In this document: one piece after another, positions 34,082 to 44,300 of the stretch
Layout of the letters: each line of letters opens with the position of its first letter
How positions within the stretch are numbered: position 1 is the first letter of the stretch
Assembly: GCA_024102795.1 (NCBI GenBank)
Contig: JAGFJK010000327.1
Span: 1-46,306 of the forward strand
DNA: 46,306 nucleotides
Reading direction: 5' to 3'
From: Pirellulaceae bacterium
GTDB taxonomy: Bacteria; Planctomycetota; Planctomycetia; Pirellulales; Pirellulaceae
Program-made: the position numbers and the translations under genes
Notes under the pieces: generated by a model
What the model was told of the DNA's origin: nothing
Database searches by the model: none
The model's input: the letters and a program-made list of their open reading frames with translations, nothing else

Positions 34082-37000
34082 TTACAGGTCGAACTGCTCA
34101 TCCAGCGCGGCGCGCCGCCGGCCATGTTCCGACCAGAACAGGTCCCAGGCCCGCTCGGCGGATGCCACGGTCGCTGCTGATACAGCCGCTTGGCGGCTGG
34201 AACCGCCGCCAACCAGTTGGTCCTGGCCCAGACCGTCCACAAAGCTTCCGCCCTCGCCCTCGGCCACGCCGCCCGCGTTGATGAAGTTCACGATCACCAG
34301 GACGTCCGCCGGAGTGATCAGGTTGTCGCCGTTGACGTCGAGGAACGGAGGCGGGGCCTTGGGAGCGGATGGCAAAGCCGGGTTGCCAGGATGCGTGTTG
34401 ATGTAGTTGATGATGATCAGGATGTCGACCGGCGAGATCAGCCCGTCGGCGTTGACGTCCATCCAGTTGAACGGGTTCTGCCAGGGGGCGGGCGACGGCT
34501 GGATGTCGATCATGAACAGGCCGTCGGCTGTCAAATTGCCCTGATCCGTGGCAGTCACCAGCACCGGGTATTGCCCCGGATCGTAAATCGACGGCGTGCC
34601 GCTGAAGGTGCCGCTGGAAACGTCGAACACCAGCCAGCCGGGCAGCGGCGAACCGTCCTGCAGCGTGGCGCTCAACACCAGTTGATCGTCCTCGTCCACG
34701 TCCGTGAAACTGTTCCCGGCCAGCGCGAACTCCAGCGGATGATTGGACATCCCGTGCCGGTTGGCCAGCGGCGCCGCAAGCTGTGGCGCTTCGTTCACAT
34801 CCAGCACGGTAACCGTCACGCTCAGACGGACCTGCTCCACCGGCTGGCCGTCGCCCGTCACCTTGATTTCAAGTTCCACGGTCGACTCGGATTCGTGGTC
34901 CAGGCTCTGCCCCGACTTCAGCCGCAACTGATTTTCCACCAGTTCGAAGCGGTCGTCGGACAGTTCCAGTTGATGCTTGTCGCCCGATTCGGGATCGATC
35001 ACCTTGAGCAGACCGATCACCGCGCCGGGCAGGTTTTCAGGCACCTCGGCCGGAGTCAGCTCAACGGCCGTCGCTGGCTCATTCACATTGCCCACCTGAA
35101 TCGTCAAGGGCACCGTGAGTTCTAAACCGGGCGTGCCCGAATCGATGGCGGTCACCTGCAGCAAGACCTGCGGCTCGGCCTCGAAGTCCAGGCTTTGCTG
35201 CGGCTTCAGCTTCAACTGGCCGCCCGTCACCTCGAAGCGATCGTCGCTGAGCCGGAATGTATGCTGATCGCCCTCGTCCGGATCCGTGACACTCAGCGTG
35301 CCGATCACGGCTCCCGCCACGTTCTCCGTGACTTGATTGTCGCTGAGCGAGATGGACGCGGGCGGTTCGTTGCGATCGTCGACTGCCACGACAAACTGCT
35401 CCGCGAACTGCAACCCACCCGAGTCCACAACCGTGATTTCCAGGTCGATCGAATCTTCCGCCTCGTGGTCCAGGCTGGTCCCGGCCTTCAGCTTCAACTG
35501 GCCGTTCACCACCTCGAATCGCTGGTCCGAAACCTGGTACTCGTGGCTGTCGCCGTCATCCGGGTCGTCCACCGACAACTGGCCGACCACCGCTCCCGCG
35601 GCATTTTCCGCCACGCGCGGATTGCTCAATCCAAGCGCCGTTGGCGGTTCGTTCACGTCGAGCACCGCGATCGTGAAGGCCTGCGTGAACTGCTCCGACC
35701 CCGAATCCGTCACCGTCACGGACAGCATCACCTCCGGGTCCTGTTCGTGATCCAGTGCCAGGCCGTTGACCAGCTTGAGTTGCCCGGCGAGCACTTCGAA
35801 ACGCGGGTCGCTGACCTGGAATTGGAACGTCTCGCCGTGATCTGGATCAATCACAGTCAGATTACCGACCACGCCGCCAGCCAGGTTTTCGGCGATCGAA
35901 CTGTCGTCCAGCAAAATGCCCGTGGGCGGATCGTTGAATCCGCTCACATTGACCCACAGCGTATCCTGCTGGCCGCTGAAGGGAGTCGTACCACCGTTGG
36001 CCGATGCGTCCGCGCGAGCTTCCGGGTCGCCCTGCGACTGGTCCCAGGCGCGGAACGAAAGCGACGCCGTCTCGCCGTTGGCCGTGTCCGGACTGTAGCG
36101 CAAGATGGCGCCGGCCGGCAACAGCAGCGCCGAGGAATCGCTGACCGGGGCGATCGAGTGGAACGTGGCGAAATCCAGCGAATACTGCCAGTGGCCGTTC
36201 CCGCTGACTCCGATCACGGCCACGCCACCGACCGGATCGCCGGGATCCAGATCCACGATCGACGTCGAATTGGGGCCGGCGTTGATCCGCGAGCCAAGCG
36301 ACATGATCAGCGGATTGTCCTCGGTCGTCGACGCGGTCGGGCCGGCAGGCAGCAGCAACGGAGCATCGTTCACGTCCGTCACCTGGATGCGCAGCGTGTC
36401 CGACTGGGCGCTGAATGCCGACCGGGGACCCGTCAACGCCACGCTGCCAAACCCGCCAGGCTGCCCGTCGCTCTGGTCCCAGGCCCGGTAAGTCAACAAG
36501 GCCAGTTCCCCATGGTCTCCCTGCGGCCGATACCTGACCCTGGCCGACGGCGGCAGCAGCAACGCCATGAACTCGCTCAACTGCGGCGCCGGGACGAACG
36601 TCGTGCCGTCCAGTGAATAGCTCAACAGGCCGAACCCTTGCAGGCTGGTCAGTGCGACGCCACCCACCGGGTCCCCCTGGTCGACATCCGTGATGCCGGT
36701 CCCCGCGACCGCCCCGCTGGAAAGCTCGCTCACCGCGAACTCCAGCACCGTGTCCTCGTCGGTCGTCACCAGCGAATTGGCGGGCGTCAGCACCGGCGCG
36801 TCGTTGGCGTCGGCCACGTCGAAAGTGATCGTCTCGGTCTGCAGGCTGAACGCCCCGTCGCCACCGGCGGGACTGGCGCTGACGTACTGCCCGACACCGC
36901 CAACGGTTCCGTCCCAGGCGCGGTACGTCAACTCGGCCGTTTCGCCGTTCTCCGTGTCCGGCTCGTAACGCAACGCCACGTCGGCCGGCAGCAGCAGGGC

Positions 37001-39085
37001 CTGGGCATGGCTCACGTCCCCCACGTCGATCCAGTTCGTGCCATCCAGCGAATACCAGAAGATCCCCCGACCGACCGTCATCACGACGGCGATCCCACCC
37101 AGGGGATCGCCCGCGTCCACATCCACGATCGTCGTGGTGCCGGGGCCGTTGTTCACCCAGTCGTCCAGGGCGATCGTCGTAGGCTCGTCTTCGTCGATCA
37201 GGATGATGATCCCGATCGGTTCCAGCACCGGGGCCGAATTTCCGTTGTCCTCCAGCGACAGCCGGGCGACGAACAGGTCGTCGTCGCCAGCGCTCTCCAG
37301 CCCGAACAGGCCGGGGCCCGGATCGAAGTCGGCCGGCGCGTTGGGCGCGGTCTGAAAGTGACCCGTCACGAATACCCGACCCAGGCCATCCACGGCCAGC
37401 GATGCCACGTGTTCTTCGCCTTCGCCGCCCACGCTCAACGCCTTGACATGGTTGCCCAGCGGATCCAGCTTGGCCACGAAGATGTCGCTGCCGCCGGCGC
37501 TGGCGAGCACGTCCAAGCCCAAGCCAGGATCGAAATCCACCGAGCCTTGAAACAGGCCGGACGCGTAAATGTTCCCGTTCGCGTCCAAGGCCACGCCGGT
37601 CGCCTGTTCCTGGCCGGCGCCGCCGTAGGTGCGAGCCCAGGTGAAATTGCCGCCGGCGTCCAGTTTGCTCAAGAACGCGTCGCCGCCAGCCACCGCCGTT
37701 AGCTGGTGCACGCCGCTGCCGGGATCGAAATCGACCGTGCCCGCGAATCCGCCGGCCAGGATCACGTTGCCACCCGCGTCGGCGACCAGTCCACCCAGGG
37801 TGTCGGCACTCGTGCCGCCAAACCCGCGAGCCCAAACCGGGGTTCCTTCCGAGTCCCAGCGGGCCACAAACAGGTCGGTTCCGCCACGCGGCGCCAGCAG
37901 CGTGCCGCCGATGTGGACACTGCCGCTGTACTGGCCCGCGACAATCACCTGGCCGTCTCCTCCGACACCGACTGCCAGCCCCACCGCGTTCGATTCGCCG
38001 CCCGTGGTCGCTCGGGCCCAGGCAAGATCGCCGGCCTGATTCAGCTTCAACACGAACGCGTTGCCGATCAGACCGCCGTCCAATGGCAGCTCGCCGAGCC
38101 CCGGATCAAAGTCCACCAGCCCCGTGAACTGACCTGTGACCACGACGCCGCCGGTGGCATCCAGCGCCACGGCCTGGCCGGACTGCGTACCCGCCGCGCC
38201 AAACTGGCGAGCCCACTGGAACCGGCCGTCCGCATCCAGCTTGACGACGAACACGTCGTCGTCGCCCGCCGCCGTCAGTTCGGCCTGGCCCGCGGCCGAT
38301 GGATCAAAGTCCACCGTGCCGGAAAACCGGCCGGTGGCCACCGCCTGACCGTCCGCGGTGACCGCAATCCCCAGACCCTCGTCGTTCGGCCCGCCACCGC
38401 TCAGCGCGCGCGCCCAGACCAGGGCACCGGTCGAAGTGTACTTGGCGAGGAAGATGTCTTCCCCACTGGCGCTCGTCAGATTCCAGGTGCCCGGCCCATG
38501 GTCAAAATCAACCACCCCCGAAAACGATCCCGTGACGTACACGTTGCCCGCGGCGTCCAGCGCCAGCGCCTGGCCCCAGTCCACGCCGGTGTTTCCGGCG
38601 CGCAAGGCAAACCCAAAGTCCGGCGCCGCTCCGGCCAGCCCCGCGTCGCGTGTCAAATCGTCGTCGGCGCCCAGCGAAAACAGCTCGCTGCGCCCCGTCT
38701 GCGGATCAAAATCGCTGTCCAGCGCGTCGCTGCCCCCCGCGTCCGCCAGCGTCACGGCGTATCCGACCGGCAACCGGACCTCCAGGCGATAGTCGCCGCC
38801 CGATAGTCCCGTGAACGCATACTGGCCGCTCGGTCCCGTGATCCGTGTTCCCAGCGAGTTTCCCCCGGCGTCAAGCAATTCGACCACCGCCCCCAGCACG
38901 CCGCCCTCCGACGCGTGCTGCAAGCCATCACCGTCCCGGTCTTGCCAAACCAGATCCCCCAGCGTTGCCAGCAGGTCCCGCCGCTCCAGGCGCTCCGCCA
39001 ACAACCGGCTCCGCGCGTAGCGTCGCCGACGGTTGGACGCTCCGAACCTCGGCTTGCCTCTCCACCTGGTGATCGACGGCGGCAT
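34082..39085 (-). CDS. Giant surface protein with SBBP propeller, cadherin-type repeats and dockerin
   Basis: 1667 residues. A basic leader ends in AERLERRDLLA, the planctomycete LExRxLLA-type motif also present in the protein at 9656. Then: an SdrD B-like domain (about 43-150; GDLVWQDRDGDGLQHASEGG); about seven SBBP repeats (165-630) marked by VDFDPG and ALDAAGNVYVTG; three related Ig/cadherin-like repeats (about 640-1010) with YSLDGT and ALLLPA motifs; four cadherin repeats (xxxIAENLAGGVVGxL then RFEVxxGQLKLxxxxxLDHE); and a dystroglycan-type cadherin/Ig domain (PLANRHGMSNHPLEFALAG). Two dockerin EF-hands (MDVNADGLISPVDIL, LDVNGDNLITPADVL) and a short helical tail ending DEQFDL close the protein. 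Ca-dependent, rod-like and non-catalytic; probably involved in adhesion or attachment (inference). A GGGAG lies upstream of the ATG at 39085. Confidence 0.87.
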   Translation of the reverse strand: MPPSITRWRGKPRFGASNRRRRYARSRLLAERLERRDLLATLGDLVWQDRDGDGLQHASEGGVLGAVVELLDAGGNSLGTRITGPSGQYAFTGLSGGDYRLEVRLPVGYAVTLADAGGSDALDSDFDPQTGRSELFSLGADDDLTRDAGLAGAAPDFGFALRAGNTGVDWGQALALDAAGNVYVTGSFSGVVDFDHGPGTWNLTSASGEDIFLAKYTSTGALVWARALSGGGPNDEGLGIAVTADGQAVATGRFSGTVDFDPSAAGQAELTAAGDDDVFVVKLDADGRFQWARQFGAAGTQSGQAVALDATGGVVVTGQFTGLVDFDPGLGELPLDGGLIGNAFVLKLNQAGDLAWARATTGGESNAVGLAVGVGGDGQVIVAGQYSGSVHIGGTLLAPRGGTDLFVARWDSEGTPVWARGFGGTSADTLGGLVADAGGNVILAGGFAGTVDFDPGSGVHQLTAVAGGDAFLSKLDAGGNFTWARTYGGAGQEQATGVALDANGNIYASGLFQGSVDFDPGLGLDVLASAGGSDIFVAKLDPLGNHVKALSVGGEGEEHVASLAVDGLGRVFVTGHFQTAPNAPADFDPGPGLFGLESAGDDDLFVARLSLEDNGNSAPVLEPIGIIILIDEDEPTTIALDDWVNNGPGTTTIVDVDAGDPLGGIAVVMTVGRGIFWYSLDGTNWIDVGDVSHAQALLLPADVALRYEPDTENGETAELTYRAWDGTVGGVGQYVSASPAGGDGAFSLQTETITFDVADANDAPVLTPANSLVTTDEDTVLEFAVSELSSGAVAGTGITDVDQGDPVGGVALTSLQGFGLLSYSLDGTTFVPAPQLSEFMALLLPPSARVRYRPQGDHGELALLTYRAWDQSDGQPGGFGSVALTGPRSAFSAQSDTLRIQVTDVNDAPLLLPAGPTASTTEDNPLIMSLGSRINAGPNSTSIVDLDPGDPVGGVAVIGVSGNGHWQYSLDFATFHSIAPVSDSSALLLPAGAILRYSPDTANGETASLSFRAWDQSQGDPEARADASANGGTTPFSGQQDTLWVNVSGFNDPPTGILLDDSSIAENLAGGVVGNLTVIDPDHGETFQFQVSDPRFEVLAGQLKLVNGLALDHEQDPEVMLSVTVTDSGSEQFTQAFTIAVLDVNEPPTALGLSNPRVAENAAGAVVGQLSVDDPDDGDSHEYQVSDQRFEVVNGQLKLKAGTSLDHEAEDSIDLEITVVDSGGLQFAEQFVVAVDDRNEPPASISLSDNQVTENVAGAVIGTLSVTDPDEGDQHTFRLSDDRFEVTGGQLKLKPQQSLDFEAEPQVLLQVTAIDSGTPGLELTVPLTIQVGNVNEPATAVELTPAEVPENLPGAVIGLLKVIDPESGDKHQLELSDDRFELVENQLRLKSGQSLDHESESTVELEIKVTGDGQPVEQVRLSVTVTVLDVNEAPQLAAPLANRHGMSNHPLEFALAGNSFTDVDEDDQLVLSATLQDGSPLPGWLVFDVSSGTFSGTPSIYDPGQYPVLVTATDQGNLTADGLFMIDIQPSPAPWQNPFNWMDVNADGLISPVDILIIINYINTHPGNPALPSAPKAPPPFLDVNGDNLITPADVLVIVNFINAGGVAEGEGGSFVDGLGQDQLVGGGSSRQAAVSAATVASAERAWDLFWSEHGRRRAALDEQFDL

Positions 39086-39377
39086 CTGCCTGACTCCCAG
39101 TTCCCCACTCGCCCCAAATTCTGCTGCCCGCGCGAATCCCCCCGTGCCATACGCAGGTTTTCCGCCAGCGCAACGAATTCCAGTAGAATCAGTTCCGGGG
39201 ATTACGGCAAGAAATCTGCGGCTTTCCCCCAGACAGACGGGGGTCGGGAGAAGCAGGAGCCAGCTACAAGCTGGACAAATACTTCCGAACCCGCATCCGG
39301 AATATGAATCGCTTCACATCCGTATGCGCCACAGACCATTGCGCGAGATCAAGACATTGTTGTCCGCTCTAGCCCAA

Positions 39378-39607
39378 CAGACCCCTCCCCAACCCTCCCC
39401 GAAGCGGGGAGGGGGCCAGAGGGATATTAAGGGGGAGCGCTCGCCGACGCGGAAACCATCCAAGTTTCCCTCGGTCATAACGCCAAATCCCTTCGGAGAA
39501 ACAACTTAAAAGCTGCAAGATCCCGAAATCTGGGACGGAGCCGGACGGGCATGGAACAGATCCCGCCCGAAAGCTCTCCCGGCTTCCCAGCCACTTCTTA
39601 GCAGGCC
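39378..39607. repeat. Half of the long inverted-repeat element (copy 5, right arm only)
   Basis: It starts at CCCCTCCCCAACCCTCCCCG, continues through the AGAGGGATATTAAGGGGGAG block and ACAACTTAAAAGCTGCAAGA, and ends with TTAGCAGGCC at 39607, the same terminus as the complete copy at 9480. No left arm is visible in 39086-39377, where I recognise nothing else. Confidence 0.75.
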
Positions 39608-39736
39608 AGAGGTAAGATATCCCAGGGGACACAGCACACCGAATGGGAGGACAAACGCAAACCGGTGGTGGTTCCATTGCGATAGTCGATTAACCGTCCA
39701 GATAGGCTGGTTGCCGAGAATCGGAGACCTGCTCCC

Positions 39737-40036
39737 ATGAGTTCAGACATTCAGCGGGAATCGTTGGCGGTGCTCGCGGAGGTGTGGGCACATTCGCCCG
39801 ACGTCCGGCTCGGACAATTGTTCGCGCATCTCGGTTTACTTGGCGAAGCCCACGTTGGGAAAGGATTGGGGTATATTGAAGATGATGAATTGCTGGCGGT
39901 ATTGTACCGTCACAGGGCGGAACTGGAGACGCGGTACAACGGGGCGCCGAGTCAGCCGCAGCAGCCAACCGGCGCCGCCGTTTCGGTTTCCGGGAGTTCA
40001 ACGCTACCACGGACAACGCCGGCGGCTGAGCGGTGA
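39737..40036 (+). CDS. Small hypothetical protein, acidic helical
   Basis: 99 residues beginning MSSDIQRESLAVLAEVW and containing SPDVRLGQLFAHLGLLG and GYIEDDELLAVLYRHR. The first 67 residues are well ordered and amphipathic; the Pro/Ser/Thr-rich tail looks disordered. The composition and codon use look coding, and the sequence has the feel of a small family recurring in planctomycetes, but I cannot assign a function. The RBS is weak. It is divergent from the giant gene and lies just before the direct-repeat/toxin-antitoxin region. Confidence 0.6.
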   Translation: MSSDIQRESLAVLAEVWAHSPDVRLGQLFAHLGLLGEAHVGKGLGYIEDDELLAVLYRHRAELETRYNGAPSQPQQPTGAAVSVSGSSTLPRTTPAAER

Positions 40037-40044
40037 CAACAACT

Positions 40045-40337
40045 CGTGACCAAGGCGGCGCACCGCGCGCCCTTGGGGATTCACAAAGTACCCCCGGCAG
40101 GCCGCGCGCGATCCTTGGTGGATGAACAAGAACCTGGACCAGATCTTGGCAACCGGTCCCGTCGCACCGGGCCGCCTACGCCAGCAGCATCCCGGCGTAG
40201 CCGACCACTCGAGATGTGTCGCCCGACACATCGGCGGTAGTCGCATAGGCCACTCGCTGGCAAGCTCCCAGGCGCCGGAGGATTCTCAGCGTTTCCATCA
40301 CGACGACGGCAGGCAGCACGCCGCACATGCTGACACG
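40045..40337. repeat. Left copy of a ~290-bp direct repeat flanking a toxin-antitoxin module
   Basis: It pairs with 41107-41393 in the same orientation. The portion carrying the MEMO 3' end is very similar; the portion beyond the stop is more diverged but retains GGGGATTCACAAAG and a CCAGGCC/GCAGGCC block. The intervening segment contains the antitoxin and toxin genes. Confidence 0.75.
40176..40337 (-). pseudogene. Duplicated 3' end of the MEMO domain
   Basis: Read on the minus strand this encodes SMCGVLPAVVVMETLRILRR and on to GYAGMLLA plus a stop, matching the last 52 residues of the fusion protein at 41233-44448 with six differences. There is no upstream part of the gene: sequence identity stops at about 40337. 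The homology continues past the stop (to about 40045) into 3' flanking DNA also found after the intact gene (GGGGATTCACAAAG at about 40077 and 41138). It is therefore a truncated copy, not an independent gene. Confidence 0.85.
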
Positions 40338-40416
40338 CCGAGTGGTAACAGGGCCACCGCATGTCATTACGCCGGATGCTTCGAACTTCGTTCGGCAACT
40401 GCACGCCACAGGCTTT

Positions 40417-40773
40417 TCAGGGCCTGTCGTCCAACGTAACTGAAAGTTCCATCCGCAGTGCGTCAGCGTACTTCGCCAACGTGTTGATCGTGGGGTTAGC
40501 CTCCTGATTGTTTTCGAGCCGGGAAATCGCCGATCTGCTGATCCCAGTTCGTTCGCTGATCTCAGCCAACGACAAACCTCGCAGCTCACGTTCAGCCTTC
40601 AGCATCGCCACGGCTTCCTGGATCCTGACGCGCCGCCCTTGACGAAGCGTCTTCGCTTCCTGCTTGATCTCTGGTATTTCGGCCACGATCATCTCGCGGA
40701 TTCGTCGGTATTTGGCCGCCTGCTCGGCGGTTGGTTCACGGTAAATCCGCTTGCCCATCGTTCGTTTTGCCAT
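40417..40773 (-). CDS. XRE-family helix-turn-helix antitoxin
   Basis: 118 residues. A basic N-terminal half (TAEQAAKYRRIREMI...IPEIKQEAKTLR) is followed by a HTH at about 60-112: LSLAEISERTGISRSAISRL, then ENNQEANPTINTLAKYADAL and a short beta end. It starts six bases after the stop of the DUF4258-like gene, so the toxin precedes the antitoxin, as in HigBA- and BrnTA-like modules. Inferred role: neutralise the partner and repress the operon. Confidence 0.85.
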   Translation of the reverse strand: MAKRTMGKRIYREPTAEQAAKYRRIREMIVAEIPEIKQEAKTLRQGRRVRIQEAVAMLKAERELRGLSLAEISERTGISRSAISRLENNQEANPTINTLAKYADALRMELSVTLDDRP

Positions 40774-40779
40774 CGGACT

Positions 40780-41028
40780 TCAGTTCTCAACTTCAAAAGC
40801 GGTAATCGGATACACGGTGCATTCATCAACTTGCTCATACACCACTGCCACATACCGTCCATCGCTTGTATGGCCGAATGCGATAGGGCGCCCAGTTGAC
40901 CGGCTGACAGCCAGGCGATCAGGGTTCAGTACGATTGGTTCGACGTCGTTCGGGGTCAATCCGTGTTCCGCAATGTGGGTGACGTTCCCGTCCTCGGTCA
41001 GTTCCCAGATAAAATCGTAATACGGCAT
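40780..41028 (-). CDS. DUF4258/BrnT-like toxin
   Basis: 82 residues from the ATG at 41028, with GGGAGCAGGG upstream. The sequence MPYYDFIWELTEDGNVTHIA, EHGLTPNDVEPIVLNP, SRSTGRPIAFGHTSDGRYVA and VVYEQVDECTVYPITAFEVE follows the compact alpha/beta pattern of BrnT/DUF4258-type small ribonuclease-like toxins. Known relatives arrest growth by RNA cleavage and are controlled by a downstream DNA-binding antitoxin; the activity of this subgroup is inferred. A longer in-frame reading upstream (to 41172) crosses the repeat and is not credible. Confidence 0.75.
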   Translation of the reverse strand: MPYYDFIWELTEDGNVTHIAEHGLTPNDVEPIVLNPDRLAVSRSTGRPIAFGHTSDGRYVAVVYEQVDECTVYPITAFEVEN

Positions 41029-41106
41029 GCCCTGCTCCCAGGCCGTGCCATAAAATGTAACGCATGTTGACACATAGTCAACATTGTCATGATCCAGAAG
41101 CTCGAC

Positions 41107-41393
41107 AACAGATCCCGGGCCAAGACGGCGCGCAGATGGGGATTCACAAAGGCCCCCCGCCAGGCCTCGCACGAATCCGGTGGAGGAAAGAGAGTTTGGG
41201 CGAGGGCCTGGCAGACCATACTGCCGTGCCGCCTACGCCAGCAGCACGCCGGCGTAGCCCACGACTCGGGACGCATCGCCCGACACATCGGCGCTGGTCG
41301 CATAGGCCACGCGCTGGCACTTCCCCAGGCGCCCGAGGATTCTCAGCGTTTCCATCACCACGACGGCGGGTAGCACGCCGCACATGCTGATAT
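41107..41393. repeat. Right copy of the ~290-bp direct repeat (3' end of the AmmeMemoRadiSam gene)
   Basis: It contains the last 53 codons of the fusion gene and about 125 bp of its 3' flank. The matching copy is 40045-40337. The gene-free interval 41029-41232 between the toxin gene and the fusion gene consists largely of this repeat. Confidence 0.75.
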
Positions 41394-44300
41394 CGTGCTG
41401 GCGGACGGTTTCCAGCAGGTGCTGCGGATCCAAGGTCTCCAGCGCCTGCAGGGCCAGTTCATCCAGCCGCCGGTTTTCGGCGTCGGTGGCAAAGTGGTTC
41501 ATATCGCTGGAAATCAGCAGCAGGGGCGGTGCCGGTTGCCGTTCGATCACTCGGGCCAGTCCCGTCGCCATGTCGCGGCAGCGCCCCAGGTCGCACGGTC
41601 CCAAGGCGACGCCCACAATTCGGGTCTGGGGAGCCAGGCGAGCGATGAACGGCAGTTCCACCTCGATCGCGTGTTCCTGCTGATGGGCGGCGGCGTCCAA
41701 TTCCCAGCCGGGCACGTCGGCGGCCAGTTCCCTTGCCAGCTCGACGTCCGCTCGCAGGTTCCAGCCGGGCAGATGCCACGACGCATGCGGAGTGACGGCG
41801 AACGGCACTCCCAACCGTGTATGCTTGGGGCCGATGACAATCACCGTTTCAGGCAGTTCCAACTGGTTGAACACGGCTGCCGCGATGCGGCCGGAGTAGA
41901 CCAGACCAGCGTGCGGGACCATGGCGGCGGGCCAGGCCGCCGGCGCTCGGGGCGTTTCGGCCAGCAACCCGTCGACCATCTCCCTCAATTCATCCGCGCC
42001 TGCCGGGTAGAACGTGCCAGCCACGGCGGCGGGCCTGGCCGACTCGACCGCCTGCGCTCGCGCGGCGTTGCCAAACCGCAGTTCATTTTCGCTTGACACG
42101 GCGACGAAACCGGTCACCGCGGCCGCTTCGGGCAGCGTCACTCGGGCTTCCTCGGCCGCGTCGCGCAGCAGGTCTTCGGGCCGAGCCGCCACGTGGCGGA
42201 CCCATGCGCTGCGCTGCCCCTCGGTCACTGTCAGCAGGTGCTGCAGGGAATCAAAGCCCAGCAAGTCCGGCTGCTCGACCGTGCCATGCATGGCCGGTTG
42301 TTCCAGGATCGTAAGTCCCAGGCGCAGGTCGGCGGCGGACCGGGGGCCAAGTCCCAGCGCACGCAGATGCTGGGCGGCGGACTCGCAGAGCTGAAACAGC
42401 GTCGCCTGCATCGGCACACCCGGTCGGATGACTTGCCGGGCCAGGTCGAAACGCAAGTCGCGGCTGGCGAGCGAGACGGACAGGATCAGCCCGCTGACCG
42501 TGGCGTCGCTGCCCCCGGCCAAGTAGTAGTTCGGCGTGGCGCCGGCCAGCAACCGCAGGACGTTTTGCCGAGCGTGGTCGATCAGGGGCTTGAGTTGCGT
42601 GTCAGGCACTCGCGGCTCGCGGGCCGGGTGCTCCACGGCGGCCTGAGGGTCGAACGGGCCGGCGAAGGCTGGGCCGAGGAACGTGACCAGCCGCGTCTGG
42701 TCATCCTCCCAGGCGTTGCTGGGCAGCCCCGCCTTGCGGCACACGTGCCGCAGAAACTCCTCGGCGTCCAACTGGTGTTCGACCGCCACGCTGGGCAGCA
42801 GCAGCCCGGACTGCTGGCCGCGCTGAATCTGCAACCCGTGCCGCCCCACCTCGACCGCCGCGATCCGGTCCCGCCCGCGAGCCTGCACGGGCTGGAATCC
42901 GGCCAGCAACGTCACGTCAATCTCCAGGAACGGCAGTTCCCGCCGCGTGATCGGCGGCATGCGCGCGTCGTCCAGCGCCGTCCGCTCGGCCGAATGCTTC
43001 ACCGCCTCGATCAGCGGCATCGGCCGGCCCAGCCAGCCGCAACAGCCTCGCAGCCGGCCCTGGCGCTTGGCCGTGACAAACGCTCCCATGACGGTCAACT
43101 GGCTGGTTCCCTCCAGATCGGGATCCGCCAGCGCAATCGATGCGCCAGCCACCGCGGCGGCCAGGTAGCGGCAAGCCGCCTGGTGGATCGACCGCTGCTG
43201 CGAGGCGGTTAATTCCGGCGGGATTTCCACTGGCTCGGAGGCGTAAGCCGACTGCGACGATGTGGCCGAGCGAAGTTGAGTTGGCATGGCGGTTTCCCTG
43301 CTGGGCGGGGTGACGACGGGCAGCGGCGAGGCGTACTGCGCGATGCGCACCGGCTGGCGCCGCTGCCCCCAGTCGCCGGGCTGCGCGTCGAAATGCCCCG
43401 CGATCCGCGCATTGCAGAACGCGCAGCGGTCCTGTTTCAGGTGATACTGGCCCAAGCGGTGCCAGTCCCGTTCGATCAGCAACTGGCCGCACTCGGGGCA
43501 GTAGGAACTCTGGTGAGCCACATCGTGAACGTTGCCCACGTAGGCGTACTGGACGCCTTGTTGGCGAGCGATCTCGTAGGCGGCCAGCAGCGTGGCCGGC
43601 GGAGTGGGAGGCCGGTCGCGGAGACGGAAATCCGGGTGGAAGGCCGTGAAATGGACCGGCACGTCGCTGCCCAGGTTCTGGACGATCCAGTCGCACATCC
43701 GTCGCAGTTCGTCCGGCCCGTCGTTCTCCTGGGGAATGATCAGGTTGGTGATCTCGAACCAGACGTTGCTCTCGTGCTTGAGCCACTTCAGCGTGTCGAG
43801 CACCGGCTGCAAATGCGAATACGTCAGGTGGTAGTAGAAATCCTCGGTAAAGGCTTTCAAATCCACGTTGGCCGCGTCCATGGCGTGAAAGAACGGTCCG
43901 CGCGCGTCCGGCGAGATGTACCCGGCGGTAACCGCCACCGACTTGACGCCCACCTCGCGGCAGGCCTGGGCGCAATCGATGGCGTATTCGGCCCAGATCA
44001 CGGGATCGTTGTAGGTGTACGCCACACTGCGGCAGCCCAGGTCTCTGGCCGCCATGGCGATGCTTTCGGGCGTGGCCAGTTCACTCAGCCGGTCCACTTC
44101 CCGCGACTTGGAGATGTCCCAGTTCTGGCAGAACTTGCAGCCCAGGTTGCAGCCCGCCGTGCCGAACGACAATACGCTCGTGCCGGGATAGAAGTGGTTG
44201 AGCGGCTTCTTTTCGATCGGGTCAATGCAGAATCCCGTGCTCCGCCCGTAGGTGCTCAGCACCAGTTGGCCGCCGCGATTCTCGCGGACGAAGCAGAAGC

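Noticed and set aside
41029-41232. N-terminal extension of the DUF4258-like toxin or a separate small gene
   Set aside because: The interval is mostly the direct repeat of the AmmeMemoRadiSam 3' flank, and the toxin has a good RBS and typical start at 41028.
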